Part shown: in pieces, positions 57,296 to 64,000 of the stretch
How positions within the stretch are numbered: position 1 is the first letter of the stretch
Layout: each line of letters begins with the position of its first letter
DNA from: Eustoma russellianum
Taxonomy: Eukaryota > Streptophyta > Magnoliopsida > Gentianales > Gentianaceae
DNA length: 64,000 bases
Direction of reading: 5' to 3'
Assembly: GCA_036186865.1 (NCBI GenBank)
Contig: AP025045.1
Span: 12,690,529-12,754,528 of the forward strand
Notes under the pieces: generated by a model
What the model was told of the DNA's origin: nothing
The model's input: the letters and a program-made list of their open reading frames with translations, nothing else
The model's database searches: none
Made by a program: the position numbers and the translations under genes

Positions 57296-60200
57296 GTGGT
57301 TAATACTACAAGTTACAAGGGTCTAGAGTCACGGCTTACTCATCAGGTGGAAGCATTAGTTCAATTGCTTACACAGCATCAACAAATTAATGGTAAACCT
57401 CAAAACCAACAGAGTGAGTCAGAACCCAGTCGGGCAACAATAGCATCAATGAAAGGTACTCGGTCAAATGGTACTTGGTGCTCTTGGATCATTGATTCCG
57501 GAGTATCAGATCATATGACCAATAATTTCACCGTCTTAGATGCATATGAATCTTTTACAAGTCCAAAATTAGTAGAAATAGCTAATGGTGTTAGCTTGAA
57601 TGTGTTGGAAAAAGGAAAAGTTAAACTTACTGCTAGGTTAATGTTGCATAATGTATTATATGTACCATGTCTAAGCTTTAATTTAATCTCAATTAGTAAA
57701 CTAACATATGATACCAATTGTTTAGCAGTGTTCTCATCTTCTGAGTGTCTCTTTCAGGAGAAACATATGTGGAAGATGATTGACAATGCTAGACAATTAA
57801 ATGGCCTATACATCCTTCAGTTAGAAGAAAAACAGCCTGTAGGTGAAGATATTTTAGATTCCAGAACCTAAGTTTGCAATAGTTCTAGGACTTTCCCATG
57901 TACTAATACAAAGCCCAATAGTCTGGATCATGACATACTAGATTAGGGCATCCCAATTTTTTGTACTTGAAAAGAATAATGCCACAACTGTTTTATAATG
58001 TTTGTCTCTGTGACTTGAAATATGAAATATGTGTTCTTGCAAAACAAACTAAGGGAAGATACCTTCCAAAATCATATGAGCCCAGTAATCCGTTTAATTT
58101 GGTTCATTCAGATGTATGAGGTCCCTCTAGAATAGTAAGTCTAAGTGGTGCTAGATGGTTTGTGACTTTTGTGGATGATCATTGGGTATACCTAATGAAG
58201 AATAAAAATGAAGTAGGAAATATTATAAGGACTTACATTACTCTTATTAAGAACCAGTTCAACACTACAATTAAAGTACTCAGAAGTGATAATGGAACTG
58301 AATATGTTAATAAAGAGGTAAAGGACTACTTAGATAATCTAGGCATTCATCATCAAACTTCTTGTGTATATACTCCTCAACAAAATGGTATAGTAGAACG
58401 GACAAATAGGCACCTATTAGATGTTGCTTGAGCTATTATGTTTTCTGCAAATACTCCTAAATTTTATTGGGTTGAATCAATGCTTACAGCCATATATCTC
58501 ATTAATAGAATGTCTTCACGTGTCTTATCGTTTAAAACACCAATAGAACTACTACTAAGTAGTTATCCAGATACTAAATTAATATTACATCACCATAAGT
58601 TATTTGGGTGTGCGGTATATGTATATGTTCAGCTTAATATGCGTACAAAATTAGATAGACGAACACTTAAATGTATATTCTTAGATTACTCTAATACTCA
58701 AAAAGGATATAAATGCTATTGTCCAGTGACTAGGAAAATGTTTGTTTTCCTTGATGTAGTGTTTAATGAACAAAATGCATACTATTCTAGTAATTCGTTA
58801 GTAGACAAGACCGTAAGTGGCGTAGATCATTTCTGGAGTATACGTGATGTTGTGTTTAGAGAACCGAGTAATAGTATAGTAACCAATGAACCAGTACACA
58901 TAAGTGAGACTTCTAGGCAGGACAATGATGATGTAGGAACTGAAAATATATTGTCAATTCTTAGAGATGAACTACCTATTACGAGGGTGTATACAAGAAA
59001 AAATAATATAAGTCAAGAATTGGAATCTCTTGATGCACCTAATCCTTTGAGTGATACTTCTGTAAATGACTCGACTATAACACTTGGAAAAGGAGTAAAA
59101 GAATGTACCAAACATCCATTTTCTTACATGTGATCAATTAAAGACAAACTTTAAAGCCTTTACAAGAATACCCACTTGTATTGAAGAAGCATTGGAAAAT
59201 TCTTTCTGGCGAGAAGCAGTAAATGAAGAAATGCAAGCGTTAATTAAAAACAAAACCTGGGATTTGGTTACTCGTAATCAGGAATTAGAACTGTTGGTTG
59301 TAGATGGGGTTTTTGGGTCAAATATAATGCTAATGAAATAGTTAATAGATATAAGACAAGGTTTGTGGCCAAAGGCTTTACACAAACATATCGTGTATAA
59401 TATATGGAGACTTTTGCTCCTGTTGCGAAATTAAATAAAGTTAGAATCATATTTTCTTTAGCGGTTAACTTAGATTGGGTCTTATTTCAATTAAACGTGA
59501 AAAATGTGTTTTTGAATGATGACTTACAAGAATTGGTATATATGGAAATACCTCCTGGCTTTGAACATACTCAGAATAAGAGCATGATCTGTAGGTTAAA
59601 AAAGTCATTATATGGGTTAAAACAATGTCCACGTGCATGGTTTAAACGATTTGCTTCTGTAGTCCTTAAATATGATTTTAAACAAACTCATAGTGATCAT
59701 ACATGGTTTGTATGGTTCTCTAGTATTCATACCATTACAATACTCATTGTTTATGTAGATGATATCATACTTACTGGAAGTTTTTTATTTTGTAATTATA
59801 CTTACTGGAAGTGACATTTAAGGAATTGACTTGATTAAAGAACAAATGTCTAAAGAATTTGAGGTCAAAGATTTAGGGGGGCTGAGGTATTTCCTAGATA
59901 TGGAGGTAGCTAGAACCAAAAATGAAATGAGTATTTTTCTAGGGAAGTATGTCTTAGACTTGTTAAATGAGACATGTATGCTTGGGTGTAAACCATCATC
60001 CACACCTATGGAGCCCGGAAGAAAACTAACGAAACTGTGGGACACAACTCCCACGGATAAGCTACAATATCAAAAGTTGGTAGGTAAACTTATTTATTTA
60101 TCGCATACCCGTCCACATATATGTTATGCTATTACTTTTGTTTCACAATTTGTGCATGATTCTACTAATGAACATCTTAAAGACGCGTTAAGAATTCTCA

Positions 60201-60602
60201 GGTATTTAAAAGCTGTGTGGGCAAGGTTTATTGTTTAAAAAGCAATTGGATAGACAGATTGTAGTCTACACTGATGCTGACTGGGTTGGGTCCCAAACTG
60301 ATTGGTGATCTATCACTGAATATGGTACATTCGTGTGGAGTAACTTGGTAACATGGCAAAGTAAGAAGCAAGCGGTGGTGTCACACAGTAGTGCTGAAGC
60401 TAAACTATGAGCACTGACAATGAGATTATGTGAGGGATTATGGTTGAAGAAGGTGCTTGAAGACAAGATCATCACCATTGAACATATCTCATCTAACAAT
60501 CAAGTTGCGGATATCTTTACAAAGCCTGTATCTATTCATACCTTTCTTACACTTGTTGTCAAGCTTGGTTGTATAAACATATACAACAAGCTTGGGAGTG
60601 AG
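57296..60602 (+). pseudogene. E5 pol, protease to RNase H, broken
   Basis: Protease has WIIDSGVSDHM (57487 on). Integrase has FVDDHWVY, LRSDNGTEY and NGIVERTNRHL, with a TGA at 58429-58431. Reverse transcriptase has ETFAPVAKL, LYGLKQCPRAW and YVDDIILTGS near 59752-59782. Its first catalytic Asp (QLDVKNAFL in relatives) has become Asn. A repeat of ATACTTACTGGAAG (59767 and 59798) marks a 31-bp duplication that shifts the frame just after YVDD. RNase H keeps YTDADWVGS and AVVSHSSAEA but lacks the segment between LWLKKVLED and IEHISSNNQVADIFTKP. A purine-rich GGGAGTGAG precedes the 3' LTR. Confidence 0.9.
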
Positions 60603-60928
60603 TGTAGAAATATTAGGTGTAAAGTAGTTTAGATAAATACTTTATATAATTACTGTATAGGAAAGGAGTAAAATAGTTTTTGACACATGTATATAGTTAA
60701 AATAGCTGGGCAGGTTATCGTTAGTCACCTGTAGTGACTGAGCTTAAAGTAGCCGTTGGCTACACTTGTATAAATAGGGGATCACTGTTTATATTTTGGT
60801 ATTAATCTGAAATCCTTGATTTCAGTCTGCAATTTCTATCTTTTACCTTTATGGCTTACGGTTTCTTCTCTAAGGCTTACTGCTATATTTCCAATGCTAT
60901 ATGTACAGTTCTTGTGTTGATTTCTATA
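60603..60928 (+). repeat. E5 3' LTR
   Basis: It matches the 5' LTR with scattered differences, ends TTGATTTCTATA and is followed by the CTTCT duplication at 60929-60933. Confidence 0.92.
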
Positions 60929-60933
60929 CTTCT

Positions 60934-62294
60934 TAGTCCTGAAAATGTTCCAATATTCTTCCTTGCTATTTATTTTCTCAAATTCCAGAATACTGCCTGC
61001 TTGTCTTGCAGGTGCATAACCTGGAGAAAGACTCATGCTGAGCTTGTGGCGTAATTAACTTGAAGACTACTGGCGCTGGCAACATGGTGGGGCTTATGCC
61101 ATATAAGCTTGTTTTTGCGGTCCTCCAAATGATTGTCTTCATTTCCATGGTTTGGATTGGTTCAGTGGGACAACTGTTCAGGAAACCTGTTCAGGAAACT
61201 TATGTGGGAACGATACTGTCCTTGTCCGCTATGGTAATCTATAAAACTAGTGGTTGTTACTCAAAGTGAATCGTGGTCTATCATTATCTCTTGCTGCCCT
61301 TGGAGGAACTAACATTTAATTGTTTTGTATGCCGACATTATTCCCCAGGCTTCTAGCAATCGCTTAGGACCCTAGACTTGTGGTCATATAGGATCGCCTT
61401 TTGTTAAAGATGACACTAGTTTAGTGTTCATATTGTAAGCCACCTTTATCCATATTCTGCTTCGACTATAACCTAGTTGATTGCACATTTTGTAAAAAAG
61501 CTGTTTTAGCAGCTATGAAATTTAGCGCATGCATTTAACTCTACATGGTGACCATTTATCCTGAAAGTTCCTCAAAAGTTACAAGTTTATCGATCTACCC
61601 TTTTTTGGAATGTCGAAGAAAATCACATCTTTAATGTGTTTATTTATGTAATTAGTACTTAGCTGGACCGGCATATTTATATTCTTTTCATATGAGCTCT
61701 GCTTGAGCTATGGTGGTGCCAGCAGAATTCTTCCAATCGAAGGAGAAACGCCACTACATACTCAGGTGTCATGCTAGAGATTGTCTCTTAAGCTTTAGCT
61801 GTAAGGTGAAGTATCATTTCCAAACTTCACTTGCCTTCTTTTCTGTCAATGTGCCTTGCAGGTTATTATGAAATGCTACATGGCAAATCTTTGGTTGTAA
61901 CTTCACAAAATGTCACAGATCATTAGGTATTATCTGGAAGCTTCATGCATGATGTCTTTTGAACTTAAGGTTTGTGTTGTATCGTCACAATGGCCTGATT
62001 CGGGGTGGTGGTGGTTTGGGGGGGGGGGGGGGGGGGGGGGGTTAAATCTATATAGTTGGAAATGATATTAGAATCGACCATTCTGTGACGCACATCAGAT
62101 GGGCCTTTGTTGATTGTTTGTCCCTTATGAGTTATAACATGTTATAACTCATAAGGTATCAAAGCGGATGTTTGCTTCCTAGATGATATACCTATTAATC
62201 ATTGCAATGAAGAACAGAAGTGTGTTATGTTTTTTCTGTTTCTTTTTTATCCTTATTTTTTGGTGGTGGCGGTGGTTGTTCTGGGGGCCTGAGG
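60934..62294. other. Unassigned intergenic sequence
   Basis: No gene or clear repeat is recognised. The start may be residual L1 3' untranslated sequence. Short frames at 60851-61269 lack any domain. TTGTAAGCCACCT near 61433 also occurs in the 50160-50902 insertion. A G24 run lies at 62018-62041. Confidence 0.55.
62018..62041. repeat. Poly-G run (24 bp)
   Basis: An uninterrupted G tract after GGTGGTGGTGGTTT. The true length is uncertain because such runs are hard to sequence. Confidence 0.95.
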
Positions 62295-64000
62295 TGTAGC
62301 GCCCCGCTCTCGAGCCCTAGCATCGGGAACAGTGCACCCGCCGTATCTCACTAAGGAGAATACAAGGCGTCGATACAAATCAACTACACGTCATCATAAT
62401 AATGCAAATTGATGTCATCGGAAGTCATTGCTAATATCCTCGATAAAATGATCATCATCATTAATACAATGTCTAAGAATTTCTAATAAATACAATAGTC
62501 AAATGTATGTAAACACTAATCTCGAAAATGCATAACCTCGAATATCAAAATAACTGTCTCACCAACCCCGAAAGTCTTGTCTGAATATCCTAGGTCTCGA
62601 TATCTACCATCTCTATCTTCCACGGTATACTAACTCCTGTGTAAGCATACCCTAACTCCCCATACCTGCAAAACTGGTGAGTGGTGGTGTGAGCCAAAAT
62701 CAACGGGCTCATTAAGCAACCTACTTATACTTGTTATAGGAATCATACATGCAGAAGTAAATATAAATAACATTTACAGTTAACATACATGTCTTTAGTC
62801 CATAATAATTTCACTCGATTATCTTTAACAGTTAAGACTTCGAAAATAAATACAAAATAAATAGCTCATCAGCCCAATCTACCTTACCGTGATGCATGCT
62901 CTTCTCAAGTATGACATACACAACAAACAAATAATCACATAAACAAAGAAAAAGACAATGTATACCAACGAAGTAGATAAGCCGCAGAAAGTAAGTCACT
63001 CCATATAATAATGCGCAACTTCATGATGCATGTCCTATTATGCATGTCACACGCAACGAAGTCATGTCACACGGAATGCCGATATCTCCACCATGCAATG
63101 CATGAACCCGGGTCCTAACTGAGTGGCTGTAGGTCGTACACCCCACAGTCACCATACTGAGTGTGCGTGGCCGCACCACCGCACACCATCCTGAGTGTCG
63201 TGGCCTCGCCACCGTACACCATCCTGAGCGCCCGTGACTTGTACGTCACGACCCGCCATCATGCAATGTACGTGCCATGAATGCAAACAACACAATCGTC
63301 TGAGGCCCCTGGCCCATCCTCACCATCCTCCGGCACTCAAATCTAGGTTCAATTATTTCTGGAATCTATTTATAATTTTCTGATATTTATTTATATTTTC
63401 CTACAATCATTACTATTAATCAAGTTACATTTATATCATGTTCTGGGTCGAGGCCTGCTACCGCAACCGGCCCGTTGGCCATTCGGCCCGGCTCGACGGC
63501 CTGCCTGGCCCGACTCTCTTTTCTTTCATCTCACTTTCATTTTCATTCTCATTATTGTTCTTCTCATCTTCCTTTAATCTGGTGTATCCACACTCATACA
63601 TACACACAGTTCACCTGTAGATACATATACCACATATGCACACAATTCACATATAGAGGAAATTCAATTACAGATATGCAACAATAACACACTGATGCAT
63701 GATAAACATAACGAACATAAATAGACCACTTACATCTGATGCATGACAACATGACGAGCACAAATAGACTATTTACCTCTGATGCATGACAATATAACGA
63801 GCATAGATAGACCACTTACCTCGAATCGGTCACTTAGCTTTCTTATTCCATTCTCGAACGTGATGAAGGTTATCGTAATATAACCATAAAAGTCTTTGCT
63901 TCACATGTCCAACTTATCCTCTGGAATCTCCAAAATTTGAACCTGTAAGTTAACTATTTGTTTATTAACTAGTCTATTCAACTCACATTTACACCACAAA
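62295..64000 (-). mobile_element. E6: gypsy LTR, cut by window end
   Basis: It begins TGTAGCGCCCCGCTCTCGAG on the plus strand, nearly the same as the E3 LTR end (TGTAGCGCCCCGCTCTTGAG), and shares GTGCACCCGCCGTATCTC. It is therefore the 3' end of a minus-strand Tekay-like LTR of a related family. No primer-binding site lies on its left, so it is either the 3' LTR of an element to the right or a solo LTR. GAGG precedes it. Confidence 0.8.
63105..63255. repeat. Tandem repeat block in E6 LTR
   Basis: Three to four copies of a unit of about 45 bp contain CACCATCCTGAGTGTCGTGG and CCGTACACC. The block lies about 810-960 bp from the LTR 3' end. Confidence 0.82.

Larger units (their letters stand above)
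55298..60928 (+). mobile_element. E5: complete small Ty1/copia element, degenerate
   Basis: LTRs of 325 bp (55298-55622) and 326 bp (60603-60928) enclose a primer-binding site, gag, protease, integrase, reverse transcriptase and RNase H in copia order. A perfect CTTCT target duplication flanks it. Short LTRs and gag style suggest the Ale/Ivana side of plant copia, unlike the Sirevirus-like copies. Many stops, a 31-bp duplication and a deletion make it inactive. Both LTRs end in TA rather than CA. Confidence 0.93.

Noticed and set aside
60851..61269. Two frames of 67-69 codons with hydrophobic stretches
   Set aside because: They begin in or just after the E5 LTR, are not conserved with anything I know, and look like residual non-coding DNA.

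Overview
The window is plant nuclear DNA, from a flowering plant and most likely a eudicot. It has an intron-containing pentatricopeptide-repeat (PPR) gene, plant-type Ty1/copia (Sirevirus-like) and Ty3/gypsy (Tekay-like chromovirus) LTR retrotransposons, RTE- and L1-type LINE remnants, AT-rich spacers and microsatellites. Only one gene looks intact: a 730-residue P-class PPR protein in two exons (45672-46128 and 47134-48869) closely resembling Arabidopsis At4g20740. Nearly everything else is nested transposable-element sequence.

Left block (1-19083). Positions 1-14523 read LTR-less internal / LTR / internal / LTR: two Sirevirus-like copia copies (A, B) head to tail sharing the LTR at 3068-6097. 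A 10-N assembly gap sits at the start of the next LTR. They end inside an RTE LINE (14524-15837), which abuts the 5' leader and LTR of a minus-strand gypsy element (E1, 15838-18425). A short non-LTR insertion (18431-18733) and a low-copy-looking stretch with four CACGTG boxes follow.

Central block (19084-45361). This is one Tekay-like gypsy element (E2) with LTRs and a 5-bp target duplication GTTGC on both sides. Its gag-pol appears to carry three GT-AG introns of 69-77 bp, each of which restores the reading frame exactly. A third copia copy (C, minus strand, TSD GAATG) lies in the protease region at 23390-34829. A truncated minus-strand gypsy (E3) lies in the 3' LTR. E2 landed about 300 bp upstream of the PPR start codon and moved the earlier upstream DNA 26 kb away.

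Right block (45362-64000). The PPR gene is followed by a short retro-insertion with a poly(A) and a 14-bp target duplication (50160-50902). Next is an L1 LINE C-terminal fragment split by a probable solo gypsy LTR (E4, about 51571-55028) and then hit by a complete but degenerate small copia element (E5, 55298-60928, TSD CTTCT). After 1.3 kb of featureless sequence the window ends in another minus-strand gypsy LTR (E6, 62295 onward).

The most interesting observations are: (i) the three-intron gypsy gag-pol, where unspliced RNA would give Gag only and spliced RNA Gag-Pol; (ii) tandem-repeat blocks of unrelated sequence at the same place, about 700-950 bp from the 3' end, in all five gypsy LTR families here; (iii) palindrome + GGCCGA modules repeated three times in each Sirevirus LTR.
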